A DNA stretch of 64,000 nucleotides, taken from Trabulsiella odontotermitis. Its GTDB lineage: Bacteria > Pseudomonadota > Gammaproteobacteria > Enterobacterales > Enterobacteriaceae. Below are positions 30,478 to 41,332 of this stretch, piece by piece. Every line of letters begins with the position of its first letter. The first letter of the stretch is position 1. The notes under the pieces were generated by a model that was given only the letters and a program-made list of their open reading frames with translations, searched no databases and was not told where the DNA came from. A program made the position numbers and the translations under genes. The DNA is taken from contig NZ_LIFX01000008.1 in the NCBI RefSeq assembly GCF_001297775.1, positions 62,079 through 126,078 on the forward strand, read 5' to 3'.

Positions 30478-30960
30478 ATGAACAAGGTTGCTCAATATTA
30501 TCGTGAACTGGTAACGACGCTGACCGAGCGTCTACGCAACGGAGAGCGCGATATCGACGCGCTGGTGGAACATGCGCGCGAACGGGTCAGTCAAACCGGG
30601 GAGTTAACGCGTACCGAAGTTGAGGAGGTGACGCGCGCCGTGCGCCGTGACCTTGAAGAGTTTGCCCGTAGTTATGAAGAGAGCCAGGACGAGCTCAACG
30701 ACAGCGTGTTTATGCGGGTCATCAAAGAAAGTCTCTGGCAGGAGCTGGCGGACATCACCGACAAAACGCAGCTTGAGTGGCGCGAGGTGTTCCAGGATCT
30801 CAACCATCATGGCGTTTACCACAGCGGTGAAGTCGTTGGCCTTGGAAATCTGGTGTGTGAAAAGTGCCATTACCATCTGGCTATTTACACCCCGGACGTG
30901 CTGCCGTTGTGCCCGAAATGCGGGCACGATCAGTTTCAGCGCCGTCCGTTCGAGCCTTAA
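30478..30960 (+). CDS. ybeL: YbeL, DUF1451 family protein with C-terminal zinc ribbon
   Basis: This conserved 160-residue cytoplasmic protein has a predicted alpha-helical coiled-coil N-terminal two thirds (rich in Glu/Arg, 1-100) and a C-terminal four-cysteine zinc ribbon: CEKC and CPKC near residues 125-150. AGGAG at 30465-30469 supports the ATG. Function is unknown. It overlaps the rihA stop tail-to-tail by 4 bp. Confidence 0.93.
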   Translation: MNKVAQYYRELVTTLTERLRNGERDIDALVEHARERVSQTGELTRTEVEEVTRAVRRDLEEFARSYEESQDELNDSVFMRVIKESLWQELADITDKTQLEWREVFQDLNHHGVYHSGEVVGLGNLVCEKCHYHLAIYTPDVLPLCPKCGHDQFQRRPFEP

Positions 30961-31892
30961 CGGTAAAACGCCAGTCGTTCCGCCAGCAGGCTGACAAACG
31001 CCTGGCGGTCGATGTCAATCATCACCGTGGCGTTGGGCTGGTTTTTGGTGAGGAAGAAGTAATCCACCACTGTCATGCCCTGGGTATATTTGCCCTGGGT
31101 TTCAACGCCGACCCAGCGGTCCACGGTGGTGAACATCTCCGGCTTCAGCAGCCAGGCGATGGTGCACGGGTCGTGCAGCGGCGCGCCGGTGAATCCCCAT
31201 TTTTCCTGTTTGTGATACTCCATGAAGAAATCCAGCAACTCAGCGACAATGGTCGATACTTCGTTGCCGATGGCGCGAAAACGCTCGATATCTTCCCGGT
31301 GGATCTGTGCTTTGTGCGTGACGTCGAGACCCGCCATAACGACCGGGATCCCCGACTGGAAGACGATCTCCGCCGCTTCCGGATCGACGAAAATATTGAA
31401 CTCCGCCGCCGGTGTCCAGTTACCCAGCGCCATCGCGCCGCCCATGATCACGATGCGGGCGATGTTGTGATGCAGCTCAGGATGGCTGTTCAACAGCAGC
31501 GCGACGTTGGTCTGCGGGCCGGTCGCCACGATCGTGACCGGTGTCGGGCTTTCGCGCAGTACCTTCGCCATCAGCTCAACCGCGGTACACTGTTGAGCCG
31601 CGAAACCCGGTTCCGGTAGCGCCGGGCCATCAAGGCCGCTTTCGCCGTGGACGTTGTCAGCAATAATCAGCTCGCGCATCAGCGGTTTTACCGCGCCTCC
31701 GGCGACCGGGATATCTCCGCGTTTTAACAGCGTCAGCATCCGCAGCACGTTGCGCAGGGTTTTATCGGGCGTCTGGTTACCAGCGGATGAGGTAATGGCT
31801 TTAACGTCAAGTTCTGGCGAGGCGAGGGCGAGCACCATGGCGATCGCGTCGTCGTGCCCCGGATCGCAATCAAGAATGATGGGCAGCGTCAT
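30957..31892 (-). CDS. rihA: RihA, pyrimidine-specific ribonucleoside hydrolase
   Basis: RihA splits cytidine and uridine into base and ribose. The 311-residue protein has the calcium-binding DCDPGHDDA motif at 8-16 and the conserved ITSSAGNQ and [10 protein letters not shown] segments. ATG 31892 matches the E. coli start; the longer frame is not family-like. The gene lies downstream of gltL on the same strand, about 120 bp away, and converges on ybeL. Confidence 0.97.
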   Translation of the reverse strand: MTLPIILDCDPGHDDAIAMVLALASPELDVKAITSSAGNQTPDKTLRNVLRMLTLLKRGDIPVAGGAVKPLMRELIIADNVHGESGLDGPALPEPGFAAQQCTAVELMAKVLRESPTPVTIVATGPQTNVALLLNSHPELHHNIARIVIMGGAMALGNWTPAAEFNIFVDPEAAEIVFQSGIPVVMAGLDVTHKAQIHREDIERFRAIGNEVSTIVAELLDFFMEYHKQEKWGFTGAPLHDPCTIAWLLKPEMFTTVDRWVGVETQGKYTQGMTVVDYFFLTKNQPNATVMIDIDRQAFVSLLAERLAFYR

Positions 31893-32012
31893 AACGGCTC
31901 CTTGTGGCGTGAATTTGTGACAAGGGTAACGCCAACAAGTATGACAGACGAGAAAACAGAACGGAAAGCGTGACGTGGCGCGCACACTGGAGGTGCGCGC
32001 CGACAGGTCTGG

Positions 32013-32738
32013 TTAGTGCAGGATTTTGGCGAGGAAATCTTTCGCGCGATCGGATTTCGGGTTAGCGAAGAAGGCCTCTTTTTCGGAGTCTTCCACGATT
32101 TTGCCTTCATCCATAAAGATGACACGGTTTGCCACTTTACGGGCGAAGCCCATTTCGTGGGTCACCACCATCATTGTCATCCCTTCCTGCGCCAGTTCGA
32201 CCATGACGTCCAGCACTTCGTTGATCATTTCCGGGTCGAGCGCAGAGGTCGGTTCGTCAAACAACATGGCGACTGGATCCATACACAGCGCACGGGCAAT
32301 CGCCACACGCTGCTGCTGACCGCCCGACAGCTGTGCCGGGTATTTATCCGCATGCGCCGACAGACCAACGCGCTCCAACAGTTTCAACCCTTTTTCACGC
32401 GCCGAGGCTTTATTGCGTTTCAACACTTTTACCTGCGCCAGCGTCAGGTTTTCAATGATCGACAGGTGCGGGAACAGCTCGAAATGCTGAAAAACCATCC
32501 CGACATGGGAACGCAGTGCCGCGAGGTTGGTTTTCTTGTCATTCACTTTGGTGCCGTTGACGACGATATCGCCTTCCTGTACCGGTTCGAGACCGTTAAT
32601 GGTTTTAATCAGGGTTGATTTCCCGGAGCCGGAAGGCCCGCAAACTACCACCACTTCACCTTTTTTGACTTCCGTGGAGCAGTCGGTCAGCACCTGAAAG
32701 TGACCATACCATTTAGAAACATTTTTCAGGGTAATCAT
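32013..32738 (-). CDS. gltL: GltL, glutamate/aspartate ABC transporter ATPase
   Basis: The ATPase of the GltIJKL importer has 241 residues. Walker [10 protein letters not shown] is at about 35-43, the Q-loop VFQHFELF follows, and the signature LSGGQQQR and Walker [14 protein letters not shown] are intact, with the switch histidine in VVTHEMGFA. Its ATG overlaps the gltK stop by one base. Confidence 0.98.
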   Translation of the reverse strand: MITLKNVSKWYGHFQVLTDCSTEVKKGEVVVVCGPSGSGKSTLIKTINGLEPVQEGDIVVNGTKVNDKKTNLAALRSHVGMVFQHFELFPHLSIIENLTLAQVKVLKRNKASAREKGLKLLERVGLSAHADKYPAQLSGGQQQRVAIARALCMDPVAMLFDEPTSALDPEMINEVLDVMVELAQEGMTMMVVTHEMGFARKVANRVIFMDEGKIVEDSEKEAFFANPKSDRAKDFLAKILH

Positions 32739-33412
32739 TACACTGTCCTTTTCTTCAACCAGCTGACCAACAGCGATGCGCTTAAACTGATGGCAAAGTA
32801 CACGGCGCCTGCAAAAAGGATCATTTCGACCTGGGTGCCGTCACGTTCGCCAATGGTGGAGGCGGTACGGAAAAAGTCCGCCAGGCTCAATACATAAACC
32901 AGAGAGGTATCTTGGAACAGGACGATGCCCTGCGTGAGCAGCAGCGGCACCATGGCGCGGAACGCCTGCGGCAGAATAATGAGTTTCATTGACTGCCAGT
33001 GGGTCATCCCCAGCGCCAGCGCCGCGCTCGACTGCCCGCGGGAGATGCTCTGGATGCCCGCACGGATGATTTCGGAGTAGTAAGCCGCTTCGAACATCGA
33101 AAACGCCACCATCGCGGAAATCAGGCGGATATCGGTTTTCGGCGACAGGCCGAGCACGTTTTGCAGGAAACCCGGCACAATCAGGTAAAACCACAGCAGC
33201 ACCATCACCAGGGGCACTGAGCGGAACACGTTAACGTAAGCTTTGGCAAACCATGCCAGTGGCAGGAAGCTCGACAGTCGCATGACCGCCAGCAGTGTGC
33301 CCCAGACGATGCCGATAACCACCGCTGTTACAGTGATTTTCAGGGTGATGACCAGTCCTGCCAGCAGATACGGCATGGAAGGAATGATGGAACTCCAGTC
33401 GAACTCGTACAT
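32738..33412 (-). CDS. gltK: GltK, glutamate/aspartate ABC transporter permease
   Basis: This 224-residue inner-membrane permease of the polar amino-acid (HisMQ) family has about five helices and the EAA-type loop [23 protein letters not shown] (about 114-136) that docks on GltL. It pairs with GltJ. It overlaps its neighbours by one base at each end. Confidence 0.97.
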   Translation of the reverse strand: MYEFDWSSIIPSMPYLLAGLVITLKITVTAVVIGIVWGTLLAVMRLSSFLPLAWFAKAYVNVFRSVPLVMVLLWFYLIVPGFLQNVLGLSPKTDIRLISAMVAFSMFEAAYYSEIIRAGIQSISRGQSSAALALGMTHWQSMKLIILPQAFRAMVPLLLTQGIVLFQDTSLVYVLSLADFFRTASTIGERDGTQVEMILFAGAVYFAISLSASLLVSWLKKRTV

Positions 33413-34152
33413 TATTTGCCTCCCAGATTGCCAGGCAGGCGAATCTTGCGTTCAACCAGATTCATCACCAGCATAATCACAGCGTTAATGAACACATAGG
33501 CCAGCGTAATGGCAGTGAACGATTCCCAGGCGTGCGCCGAGTAGTCCAGCAATTTGCCCGCCTGCGCCGCCATATCCACCAGGCCTATCGTCGAGGCGAT
33601 GGCGGAGTTCTTCACCAGGTTCATCATCTCGGAGGTCATGGGCGGCACAATCACGCGATAGGCATTTGGCAGCAGCACATAACGGTAGGTTTGCGGCAGG
33701 GTCAGCCCCATCGCCAGCCCGGCATTTTTTTGCCCGCGCGGCAGCGACTGGATCCCGGCTCGTACCTGTTCACACACACGGGCGGCGGTAAACAGCCCGA
33801 GGCAGAACAGCGACGAGAGGAAGAACTGAATGTTTGGATCCAACTCAGATTTAAACCACATGCCGAGATTTTCCGGCAGTAACTCCGGCACGACCAGATA
33901 CCAGGTAAAAAACTGCACAATCAGCGGAACGTTACGGAAAAGCTCAACATACAGCGTGCCGATACCGGAAAGAAAACGGTTGGGGACGGTACGCAGAATG
34001 CCAAAAAGAGAGCCGATGAGGAAAGCGATAATCCAGGCGGAAATCGACAGCGCGACGGTAACCTGAAAACCACTCCACAGCCAGCCCAGATAGGTGGTGT
34101 TGCCGAACGGGGCTTGTTGCAGGAAGATGCCCCAGTTCCAGTCTATTGACAT
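33412..34152 (-). CDS. gltJ: GltJ, glutamate/aspartate ABC transporter permease
   Basis: This 246-residue HisMQ-family permease has the EAA loop [26 protein letters not shown] (about 125-150) and about five helices. It follows gltI after a 157-bp gap that encodes the SroC terminator, so gltJKL is expressed by read-through. Confidence 0.97.
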   Translation of the reverse strand: MSIDWNWGIFLQQAPFGNTTYLGWLWSGFQVTVALSISAWIIAFLIGSLFGILRTVPNRFLSGIGTLYVELFRNVPLIVQFFTWYLVVPELLPENLGMWFKSELDPNIQFFLSSLFCLGLFTAARVCEQVRAGIQSLPRGQKNAGLAMGLTLPQTYRYVLLPNAYRVIVPPMTSEMMNLVKNSAIASTIGLVDMAAQAGKLLDYSAHAWESFTAITLAYVFINAVIMLVMNLVERKIRLPGNLGGK

Positions 34153-34165
34153 AAATCGACTCCGG

Positions 34166-34191
34166 AAAAAAAAAGGGTAGCAGGGCTACCC
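34166..34191 (-). terminator. gltI/SroC intrinsic terminator
   Basis: A 7-bp stem (GGGTAGC / GCTACCC) with a 3-nt loop and nine T's sits between gltI and gltJ. It must be partly read through for gltJKL expression. Confidence 0.9.
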
Positions 34192-34320
34192 TCGAAGATT
34201 GGTGAGAAGCTCATTTTTCGCGCTGAGTGGGGAACGACCACTCTACGTATAGTCTGTCCATGCTTCCCGACAATCGAGAGGGCAGGAGAACCCGCCCCTG
34301 TAGTTCTAATTAGTTAAGAG
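34166..34320 (-). ncRNA. sroC: SroC small RNA from the gltI-gltJ intercistronic region
   Basis: In E. coli and Salmonella SroC is released by RNase E from the gltIJKL mRNA and acts, with Hfq, as a sponge for the sRNA GcvB. Here the 157-bp gltI-gltJ gap ends with the hairpin GGGTAGC / GCTACCC and nine T's on the minus strand (34166-34191), the expected Hfq-type 3' end. The 5' end is placed near the gltI stop by analogy and is approximate. Confidence 0.75.
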
Positions 34321-35215
34321 CCTTGTCATTTGGTGATTTGAACAGCGCTTTCATGTCGTCAGACAATTCAAAGTTCATGTTCAGGTTTTTCGGTGGGATT
34401 GGGTTTTTGAACCACTTATCAAACCATTTCGCGGCTTCGCCCGAGGTCTGGGCTTGAGCGATAGTATCGTCAATCAGTTTCTTGAAGGCCGGGTCGTCTT
34501 TACGCAGCATGCAGCCGTAAGCTTCTTTGGACTGCGGCGTACCGACGATTTCCCAGTTGTCCGGTTTCTTCGCTTTCGCACGTTCACCGGCCAGCAGCGC
34601 GTCATCCATCATAAATGCCACCGCGCGACCACTTTCCAGTGTACGGAAGGAGTCACCGTGATCTTTCGCGCTGATGATGCGCATGTTCATTTGTTTCTCA
34701 TCGTTCAGCTTGTGCAGCAGAATTTCAGAAGTGGTGCCGGAGGTGACAACCACCGTTTTGCCTTTCAGATCCGAGAAATCTTTGATCGGACCGCCTTTCT
34801 TCACCAGCAGACGGGTGCCGACAACGAAGAAAGTATTCGAGAATGCGGCCTGTTTCTGGCGCTCGAGGTTGTTGGTGGTGGAACCGCACTCGAAGTCGAA
34901 AGTGCCGTTCTGTAACAGCGGGATACGGTTCTGCGAGGTGATAGGGATGAGTTTCACCTGCAGGTCAGGTTTATTAAGCTGTTTTTTAACCGCTTCAATG
35001 ATGGCGTTGGAGTAATCCTGCGCGTAACCCACCACTTTTTGTTGGTTGTCGTAGTAAGAGAATGGAACGGAAGATTCACGGTGCCCGACGACAATCACGT
35101 CGTTTTTAGCGATTTTGTCCAGGGTGCTGCCCGCAGCAGGTGCGTCTTCTGCATGAGCCAGACCGGCAGTCAGACCCAATACCAGCATTGCTGTGGTCAG
35201 TTTACGTAATTGCAT
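34310..35215 (-). CDS. gltI: GltI, glutamate/aspartate periplasmic binding protein
   Basis: GltI captures glutamate and aspartate in the periplasm for GltJKL. The 301-residue precursor has a signal peptide ending AHA-ED (about residue 22) and the family-3 solute-binding fold (GHRESSVPFSYYDNQQKVVGYAQDYS; CGSTTNN). ATG at 35215 is chosen because AAGGAG lies seven bases upstream; a TTG two codons earlier is unlikely. It leads the operon. Confidence 0.97.
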   Translation of the reverse strand: MQLRKLTTAMLVLGLTAGLAHAEDAPAAGSTLDKIAKNDVIVVGHRESSVPFSYYDNQQKVVGYAQDYSNAIIEAVKKQLNKPDLQVKLIPITSQNRIPLLQNGTFDFECGSTTNNLERQKQAAFSNTFFVVGTRLLVKKGGPIKDFSDLKGKTVVVTSGTTSEILLHKLNDEKQMNMRIISAKDHGDSFRTLESGRAVAFMMDDALLAGERAKAKKPDNWEIVGTPQSKEAYGCMLRKDDPAFKKLIDDTIAQAQTSGEAAKWFDKWFKNPIPPKNLNMNFELSDDMKALFKSPNDKALN

Positions 35216-35572
35216 ATCCAACTCCTTATCGTCAGCGCCAGAGACGCCATTGCTACCTATTGTGATGTTGTTATGGTCTGCCGCTTAAATGTGCAGTGTT
35301 ATGCCTGTTTGTTAGCATTTAGTTTGGCTTATTGTAAAGATAATGCTGTTTTTTTGTTTATTTTTGCGAAGCGCACCGCACCATTTTGAAGCAAAAAACG
35401 CCGATTGCACCAGACGGGTGCTACCTCTGAACTGATGCGGTGCAACCAGGTTGCACAATAAGCCAAAAGCGAATCCTGTGATTTAACAAAGCAATAGACG
35501 TGCCAGAAGTGATGAAAAGGAGGGAGATTTCTCCTCTCCCGATAAGAGAGAGGAGTGGGGTGGGGCGAAAAA
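35216..35572 (-). promoter_or_regulatory. gltI upstream region with NtrC-like sites (357 bp)
   Basis: This gap between gltI and lnt holds no gene. Two palindromes resemble NtrC enhancers: TGCACCAGACGGGTGCT at 35408-35424 (close to GCAC-N7-GTGC, matching TGCAC-N5-TGGTGCA on the minus strand) and GTGCAACCAGGTTGCAC at 35442-35458. They lie about 190-240 bp upstream of the gltI ATG. A GG-N9-GC element near 35300 is one base short for a sigma-54 promoter. The 3' end toward lnt carries a GGAGAGG-rich direct/inverted motif (35518-35566). Confidence 0.45.
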
Positions 35573-37111
35573 TTACTGACGACGCTGACGCAGGCTCAGC
35601 AGCAGCGCGCCAAAGCCGAACAGCGCGGTCAGGATCCACAGCGGCCAGTTGCCGGTACGGGCATAAGGCGTCATGCCGCGCGTCGGCGTGACGGTGGTCG
35701 TCAGCACATCGCGGGTAAACTGCGGAATGATGGCCTGCACGTCACCACGCGGGTCAATCACCGCGGTAACGCCATTATTGGTGCTGCGCAACAGCGGGCG
35801 CGCCAGCTCCAGCGCACGCATACGTGCCATCTGGAAATGCTGCCACGGACCAATGGAGTTTCCGAACCAGGCATCATTGGAGAGCGTCAGCAGAAAATCG
35901 GTATCCGGGCGGAAGTTATCGCGCACCTGCTCGCCAAGAATGATTTCATAACAGATAGCCGCCGTCAGTTTCAGGTTATGCGCGCTGAGCTGTGGCTGAA
36001 CATACGCGCCGCGGCTGAACGACGACATCGGCAGATCGAAGAACGGCGCCAGCGGGCGGAGGATCGTTTCCAGCGGCACGAACTCGCCAAACGGCACCAG
36101 ATGGTTTTTATTGTAACGATCGGGCGAGTTGTAGCTGTACGGGTTATCTTTGCCCAGCGTGATGATGCTGTTGTAGGTGTCGTAGCGGTTTTTCTGATTC
36201 AGACGTGAATCGACGATCCCGGTGATCAGCGAGCTGTTTTTGGCGCGCAGCATATCGTCCATCATGCTCAGCAAACGTTGCTGGTTGATTTCGAGATCAG
36301 GGATCGCAGACTCCGGCCAGATAATCAGCTGTGACTGGCCCATCACCTTCTGTGTGGCATCGAGATAGATTTTCAGCGTGTTGATCAGCTGGTCTTCGTC
36401 CCACTTCAGCGCCTGCGGAATATTGCCCTGCACCAGCGACACCCGCGTGGCACGCTCAGGCAGCAACTGATACCACTGGATGTAGCGCAGTGGGAAGGGG
36501 AGCGCAAACAGGACCAGCGCCACCACCAGCGGACGCCAGTTGCGGCGAACAACGGCGAGCGCCAGCAGGCCGCTGACCATCATCAGCAGGAAGTTAATCG
36601 CTTCCACACCCATCACCGGCGCCAGCCCTTTCAGCGGGCCGTCAATCTGGCTGTAGCCGAACTGCAGCCACGGGAAACCGGTCAGCACCCAGCCGCGCAG
36701 GAATTCCGTAATCTGCCAGACCACGGGGGCGGCAATCGCCAGGCGCAGCCAGCTGGTTTGCGGCCACAGACGGGCGAGGATGCCCGCGAACAGCCCGGTG
36801 TAGAGCGATAAATACGCGGCAAGCAATACCACGAGGAAAACGTTAACCGGGCCGGGCATGCCGCCAAACTGGGCGATACTGACGTAAACCCAGTGCACAC
36901 CGCTGCCAAACAGCCCCATGCCCCAGGCGTAGCCAATCCACGCGCTTTGCAGCGGACGGCGGTTGAGAGTGAGCGCCTGCAGACCGAACAGCGAAACCAG
37001 CGCCGCAGGCCAGAAGTCATAAGGAGAAAAAGCCAGCGTTCCGCTGGCCCCGAAGAGTAGCGCCAGCAGCAAGCGCATGCGCTGGCGTTCAAGAAGAGAG
37101 GCAAATGCCAT
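35573..37111 (-). CDS. lnt: Lnt, apolipoprotein N-acyltransferase
   Basis: Lnt adds the third acyl chain to the N-terminal cysteine of lipoproteins. The 512-residue protein, the E. coli length, has six or more N-terminal helices (to about 220) and a periplasmic nitrilase-like domain with the triad Glu ([10 protein letters not shown], about 267), Lys ([11 protein letters not shown], about 335) and Cys ([11 protein letters not shown], about 387), then a final helix. ATG 37111 fits; the frame is open 42 codons further. It follows corC by 22 bp. Confidence 0.97.
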   Translation of the reverse strand: MAFASLLERQRMRLLLALLFGASGTLAFSPYDFWPAALVSLFGLQALTLNRRPLQSAWIGYAWGMGLFGSGVHWVYVSIAQFGGMPGPVNVFLVVLLAAYLSLYTGLFAGILARLWPQTSWLRLAIAAPVVWQITEFLRGWVLTGFPWLQFGYSQIDGPLKGLAPVMGVEAINFLLMMVSGLLALAVVRRNWRPLVVALVLFALPFPLRYIQWYQLLPERATRVSLVQGNIPQALKWDEDQLINTLKIYLDATQKVMGQSQLIIWPESAIPDLEINQQRLLSMMDDMLRAKNSSLITGIVDSRLNQKNRYDTYNSIITLGKDNPYSYNSPDRYNKNHLVPFGEFVPLETILRPLAPFFDLPMSSFSRGAYVQPQLSAHNLKLTAAICYEIILGEQVRDNFRPDTDFLLTLSNDAWFGNSIGPWQHFQMARMRALELARPLLRSTNNGVTAVIDPRGDVQAIIPQFTRDVLTTTVTPTRGMTPYARTGNWPLWILTALFGFGALLLSLRQRRQ

Positions 37112-37133
37112 GAAAATTTGTCGTCCCGTTAAT

Positions 37134-38012
37134 TTAGTCTTCCAGGTTCGGTTGTGGTGCGTCGTCCGGAAGTTTGACATGAACCTGAATGATACGTCGG
37201 CTGTCGGCCATCGCGACCTTAAACTGGTAACCATCAATGTCGATGGTTTCCCCGCGCGCCGGGAGATGGCCGAAGGCCTGCATCACCAGCCCGCCGATGG
37301 TATCCACTTCTTCATCGCTGAAATGGGTATCAAAAGTGTCATTGAAATCTTCAATGGAAGCCAGCGCGCGCACCGTCCAGGTGTGGCGGCTCAGCTGACG
37401 AAAATCGATATCTTCTTCTTCGTCGTATTCGTCTTCAATTTCACCGACGATCAGCTCAAGGATGTCTTCAATGGTCACCAGACCCGAGACGCCGCCAAAC
37501 TCGTCAATGACGATCGCCATGTGATAACGCTGTGAACGGAACTCTTTGAGCATGCGGTCAACCCGCTTGCTTTCAGGTACGACAACCGCCGGGCGTAACA
37601 CTTTGTCCATGCTGAAGGCTTCGGCATCGCTGCGCATAAACGGCAGCAGATCTTTGGCCATCAGAATCCCTTCAATGTGATCTTTATCTTCGCTGATGAC
37701 CGGGAAGCGCGAGTGGGCGGATTCGATGATCACATCGAGGCATTCGTCCAGCGTCTGATTGCGTTTCAGGGTAATCATCTGCGAGCGGGGGATCATGATA
37801 TCGCGGACGCGCTGGTCGGCGATGTCCATTACCCCTTCGAGCATATCGCGCGTATCTTCGTCGATAAGGTCGTTCTGCCCGGAATCACGGATCAGCGCCA
37901 GCAACTCATCACGATTTTTGGGTTCACCGTGGAAAAGCTGGCTCAGTAACAGGGAGAAAAATCCCTTCTTGCTGTTAATGGTGTCACTACTGTGTGAATT
38001 GTCGTCGCTCAT
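37134..38012 (-). CDS. corC: CorC/YbeX, CBS-domain protein linked to Mg/Co efflux and ribosome function
   Basis: The 292-residue cytoplasmic protein has tandem CBS domains (about 65-190, [23 protein letters not shown] and [15 protein letters not shown]) and a C-terminal CorC_HlyC transporter-associated domain (about 205-280). In Salmonella it is tied to Mg2+/Co2+ efflux; E. coli YbeX is linked to ribosome maturation and heat. It lacks the membrane domain of larger CorC relatives. It lies between ybeY and lnt in the miaB-ybeZ-ybeY-corC-lnt run. Confidence 0.95.
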   Translation of the reverse strand: MSDDNSHSSDTINSKKGFFSLLLSQLFHGEPKNRDELLALIRDSGQNDLIDEDTRDMLEGVMDIADQRVRDIMIPRSQMITLKRNQTLDECLDVIIESAHSRFPVISEDKDHIEGILMAKDLLPFMRSDAEAFSMDKVLRPAVVVPESKRVDRMLKEFRSQRYHMAIVIDEFGGVSGLVTIEDILELIVGEIEDEYDEEEDIDFRQLSRHTWTVRALASIEDFNDTFDTHFSDEEVDTIGGLVMQAFGHLPARGETIDIDGYQFKVAMADSRRIIQVHVKLPDDAPQPNLED

Positions 38013-38085
38013 GGCGTCGTGTGGGGTCTCATGTTAATGAAAAATTCGCCGTCTCGCGTAAACTCAGCGCAGACGGCATGAAGGA

Positions 38086-38553
38086 CTATTCTTTCTCGGC
38101 AATGTACGGATCATCATAGTTCAGAGCAAGCATTATCTCTGTTTCCAGACTTTCCATCTCTTCCGCCTCGTCGTCTTCAATATGGTCATAGCCGAGCAGA
38201 TGCAGACTGCCATGCACGACCATATGCGCCCAGTGCGCTTCCAGCGGTTTTCCCTGCTCTTCGGCCTCGCGCTCAACCACCTGACGGCAGATGATGAGAT
38301 CGCCGAGCAACGGCATTTCGATGCCCGGCGGCGCTTCAAACGGGAAAGAGAGCACGTTAGTGGATTTATCTTTGCCGCGGTAGGTCAGGTTTAAATCGTG
38401 GCTTTCGGCTTCATCAACCAGACGAATTGTCACTTCTGATTCTTCCTGAAATTGCGGAATAACGGCATCCAGCCATGTCTGAAAACGTGCTTCGTCCGGC
38501 AAACCGGTGGTGTCTTCACAGGCTAACTGTAAATCGAGGATCACCTGACTCAT
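38086..38553 (-). CDS. ybeY: YbeY, rRNA maturation endoribonuclease
   Basis: YbeY is a zinc metallo-endoribonuclease needed for 16S 3'-end maturation and 70S quality control. The 155-residue protein has the metal motif [15 protein letters not shown] (three histidines about 114, 118, 124). Its ATG overlaps the ybeZ stop by four bases, so translation is coupled. Confidence 0.97.
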   Translation of the reverse strand: MSQVILDLQLACEDTTGLPDEARFQTWLDAVIPQFQEESEVTIRLVDEAESHDLNLTYRGKDKSTNVLSFPFEAPPGIEMPLLGDLIICRQVVEREAEEQGKPLEAHWAHMVVHGSLHLLGYDHIEDDEAEEMESLETEIMLALNYDDPYIAEKE

Positions 38554-39599
38554 TTCTGCTCCTGCGCCATCTGAGCTTCGCGTTTACGCTCGGCAGCCAG
38601 CTCGGCTTTACGTTTTTGTTCCGCCTCTTCCCAGGCTTCATAGGCATTGACGATACGCGCGACAACCGGGTGGCGGACCACGTCTTCACTGTGGAAAAAG
38701 TTAAAGCTGATCTCATCCACTTCCGCCAGCACTTCAATCGCGTGACGCAGGCCGGATTTGGTATTGCGCGGCAGGTCAATCTGCGTCACGTCACCGGTGA
38801 TCACGGCTTTCGAGTTAAAGCCGATACGCGTCAGGAACATTTTCATCTGTTCGATGGTGGTGTTCTGACTCTCATCAAGAATGATGAACGCGTCATTCAG
38901 CGTACGACCACGCATGTAAGCCAGCGGCGCGACTTCAATCACGTTACGCTCAATCAGCTTTTCGACTTTTTCAAAGCCAAGCATTTCGAACAGGGCGTCG
39001 TACAGAGGTCGCAGATAAGGGTCAACCTTCTGGCTCAGATCGCCCGGCAGGAAGCCCAGTTTTTCACCGGCTTCCACCGCAGGGCGGGTGAGCAGAATAC
39101 GGCGGATTTCCTGACGCTCGAGCGCATCCACCGCCGCAGCGACCGCCAGATACGTTTTACCGGTACCCGCCGGGCCGACGCCGAAAGTGATGTCGTGATC
39201 GAGAATATTGGCGATGTACTGCGCCTGATTCGGCGTACGCGGTTTGATGACCCCACGTTTGGTCTTGATATTAATGGCCTTGCCGTAATCCGGTACGCTT
39301 TCCGCGCTCTGCTCGAGCACGCGCGCTTCTTTGATCGCGAGGTGGATTTGCTCGGGTTCAATGTCCTGAACCTGCCCGCGCATCGGTGCGGTATCGACAT
39401 ACAGGGTTCGCAGGATATCGGCGGCGGCGTTGACGCAAATGGCGCGCCCGGTGAGTTTGAAGTGGTTATCGCGGCGGCTGATCTCTATACCAAGACGTCG
39501 CTCCAGGTGTTTGATGTTGTCATCAAACGGGCCGCACAGGCCCAGCAGGCGTTCGTTGTCTGCTGGCTCCAGGGTAATTTCTCGGGTTTCTATGTTCAA
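38550..39599 (-). CDS. ybeZ: YbeZ, PhoH-like RNA-associated ATPase
   Basis: This 349-residue PhoH-family P-loop ATPase works with YbeY and the S11 protein in rRNA maturation. A short KH-like N-terminal region (1-about 110) precedes Walker [10 protein letters not shown] and Walker [11 protein letters not shown]; the C-terminal tail is rich in Lys/Glu/Ala and disordered. It overlaps ybeY by four bases and lies 171 bp after miaB. Confidence 0.95.
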   Translation of the reverse strand: MNIETREITLEPADNERLLGLCGPFDDNIKHLERRLGIEISRRDNHFKLTGRAICVNAAADILRTLYVDTAPMRGQVQDIEPEQIHLAIKEARVLEQSAESVPDYGKAINIKTKRGVIKPRTPNQAQYIANILDHDITFGVGPAGTGKTYLAVAAAVDALERQEIRRILLTRPAVEAGEKLGFLPGDLSQKVDPYLRPLYDALFEMLGFEKVEKLIERNVIEVAPLAYMRGRTLNDAFIILDESQNTTIEQMKMFLTRIGFNSKAVITGDVTQIDLPRNTKSGLRHAIEVLAEVDEISFNFFHSEDVVRHPVVARIVNAYEAWEEAEQKRKAELAAERKREAQMAQEQK

Positions 39600-39741
39600 A
39601 CTGTTCCTCTTTTACAGTATCGCCGGACGCGTTTTGCTTCTCCGGCCTGGGGCGGCGAGCCTCTTAAGGGAATTATTCACGGTGCTTGAAAAAGGCGCAA
39701 GCGACACCCTGTAGATGTGGTCGGGGAGGGGAAAATGCAAG

Positions 39742-39763
39742 GGCCTGCCCGAGCGGGCAGGCC
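39742..39763 (-). terminator. Hairpin after miaB
   Basis: A perfect 10-bp GC stem (GGCCTGCCCG / CGGGCAGGCC) with a 2-nt loop is followed on the minus strand by CTTGCATTTT. It lies between miaB and ybeZ and may attenuate the downstream ybeZ-ybeY-corC-lnt genes. Confidence 0.7.
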
Positions 39764-39770
39764 GCCGGGA

Positions 39771-41195
39771 TCAGGGCTGATAAATTCCCACGCCGAGGTC
39801 GTTCTCTTTACGGGTACGGGCGATGACGGATTCCGGGGATTCCACCACGCGCAGGCCCATTTCGTCCTCGGTGCGCACCAGCTTGCCGCGCAGCGAGTTC
39901 GGATAAACGTCGACGATTTCCACATCCACAAATTTGCCGATCATCTCCGGGGAACCTTCAAAGTTCACCACGCGGTTATTTTCGGTACGGCCAGAGAGCT
40001 CCATGATGCTCTTACGCGACGTGCCTTCGACCAGAATACGCTGGGTGGTGCCGAGCATACGGCGGCTCCACGCCATCGCCTGCTGGTTGATGCGCTCCTG
40101 CAGAATGTACAGACGCTGCTTTTTCTCTTCTTCCGGGACATCGTCCACCATATCGGCGGCAGGCGTGCCAGGACGGGCAGAGAAAATGAAGCTGTAACTC
40201 ATATCGAAATTCACATCAGCGATGAGCTTCATGGTTTTCTCGAAGTCTTCGGTGCTTTCGCCCGGGAAGCCAACGATAAAATCAGAGCTAATCTGGATAT
40301 CCGGGCGCGCTTCACGCAGCTTACGGATGATTGCTTTATACTCCAGCGCCGTGTGAGTGCGGCTCATCAGGTTAAGAATACGATCCGACCCGCTCTGCAC
40401 CGGCAGATGCAGGAAACTCACCAGCTCCGGCGTGTCGCGATAGACATCAATAATGTCATCGGTAAATTCGATCGGGTGGCTGGTGGTAAAGCGAATGCGG
40501 TCGATACCGTCGATCGCCGCCACCAGACGCAGCAACTCGGCAAATGTGCCGGTAGTGCCGTCGTAGTTTTCACCGCGCCAGGCGTTCACGTTCTGGCCGA
40601 GCAGGTTCACTTCACGCACGCCCTGCGCCGCCAGTTGGGCGATTTCAAACAGGATATCGTCACACGGACGGCTGACCTCTTCCCCACGGGTGTACGGCAC
40701 CACGCAGTAAGTACAGTACTTGTTGCAGCCTTCCATAATGGAGACAAATGCGGTCGGGCCGTCAGCGCGCGGTTCCGGCAGGCGGTCAAATTTCTCGATT
40801 TCCGGGAAACTGATATCCACCACCGGGCTGCGGGTGCCGCGCACGGAGTTGATCATCTCCGGCAGGCGGTGCAGCGTTTGCGGGCCAAAAATAATATCGA
40901 CGTAGTGCGCGCGCTGGCGAATGTGATCGCCTTCTTGCGATGCCACGCAGCCACCAACGCCGATAATCAAGTCGGGATTCTTTTCCTTCAGCAGCTTCCA
41001 GCGACCTAACTGGTGGAAGACTTTTTCCTGTGCCTTCTCGCGGATTGAGCAGGTATTAAGCAGCAGCACATCCGCTTCTTCCGCCACGTCGGTCAGTTGA
41101 TACCCGTGAGTGGCATCCAGCAGATCGGCCATCTTGGATGAATCGTATTCGTTCATCTGACAGCCCCAGGTTTTAATATGGAGTTTTTTTGTCAT
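39771..41195 (-). CDS. miaB: MiaB, tRNA-2-methylthio-N6-isopentenyladenosine synthase
   Basis: MiaB is a radical-SAM methylthiotransferase that converts i6A37 to ms2i6A37 in tRNAs. The 474-residue protein has the UPF0004 domain with Cys 12, 49 and 83, the radical-SAM CNKYCTYC (157-164), and a C-terminal TRAM domain. ATG 41195 ([15 protein letters not shown]) matches E. coli; ATG 41207 would add four residues. It is divergent from ubiF. Confidence 0.97.
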   Translation of the reverse strand: MTKKLHIKTWGCQMNEYDSSKMADLLDATHGYQLTDVAEEADVLLLNTCSIREKAQEKVFHQLGRWKLLKEKNPDLIIGVGGCVASQEGDHIRQRAHYVDIIFGPQTLHRLPEMINSVRGTRSPVVDISFPEIEKFDRLPEPRADGPTAFVSIMEGCNKYCTYCVVPYTRGEEVSRPCDDILFEIAQLAAQGVREVNLLGQNVNAWRGENYDGTTGTFAELLRLVAAIDGIDRIRFTTSHPIEFTDDIIDVYRDTPELVSFLHLPVQSGSDRILNLMSRTHTALEYKAIIRKLREARPDIQISSDFIVGFPGESTEDFEKTMKLIADVNFDMSYSFIFSARPGTPAADMVDDVPEEEKKQRLYILQERINQQAMAWSRRMLGTTQRILVEGTSRKSIMELSGRTENNRVVNFEGSPEMIGKFVDVEIVDVYPNSLRGKLVRTEDEMGLRVVESPESVIARTRKENDLGVGIYQP

Positions 41196-41332
41196 CGACT
41201 TGCTCATGCTCAGTGTAACGCCAGGATTGCAGGGCGCGTATTGTAATGCTTTGCCGTCGTTGTGACCAGCCTGGCCTCAAGACGTTAAAAATCCGGTAAA
41301 CTTAGGGTATTCAGGTTTAAGGATAAGTGACC

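Noticed and set aside
35297-35312. Sigma-54 promoter upstream of gltI
   Set aside because: The GG and GC elements are nine, not ten, bases apart, and the flanks do not match TGGCAC-N5-TTGC.
39717-41009. Open frame of about 430 codons opposite miaB
   Set aside because: Antisense shadow of a conserved gene; composition is His/Arg/Gln-rich as expected of such shadows.
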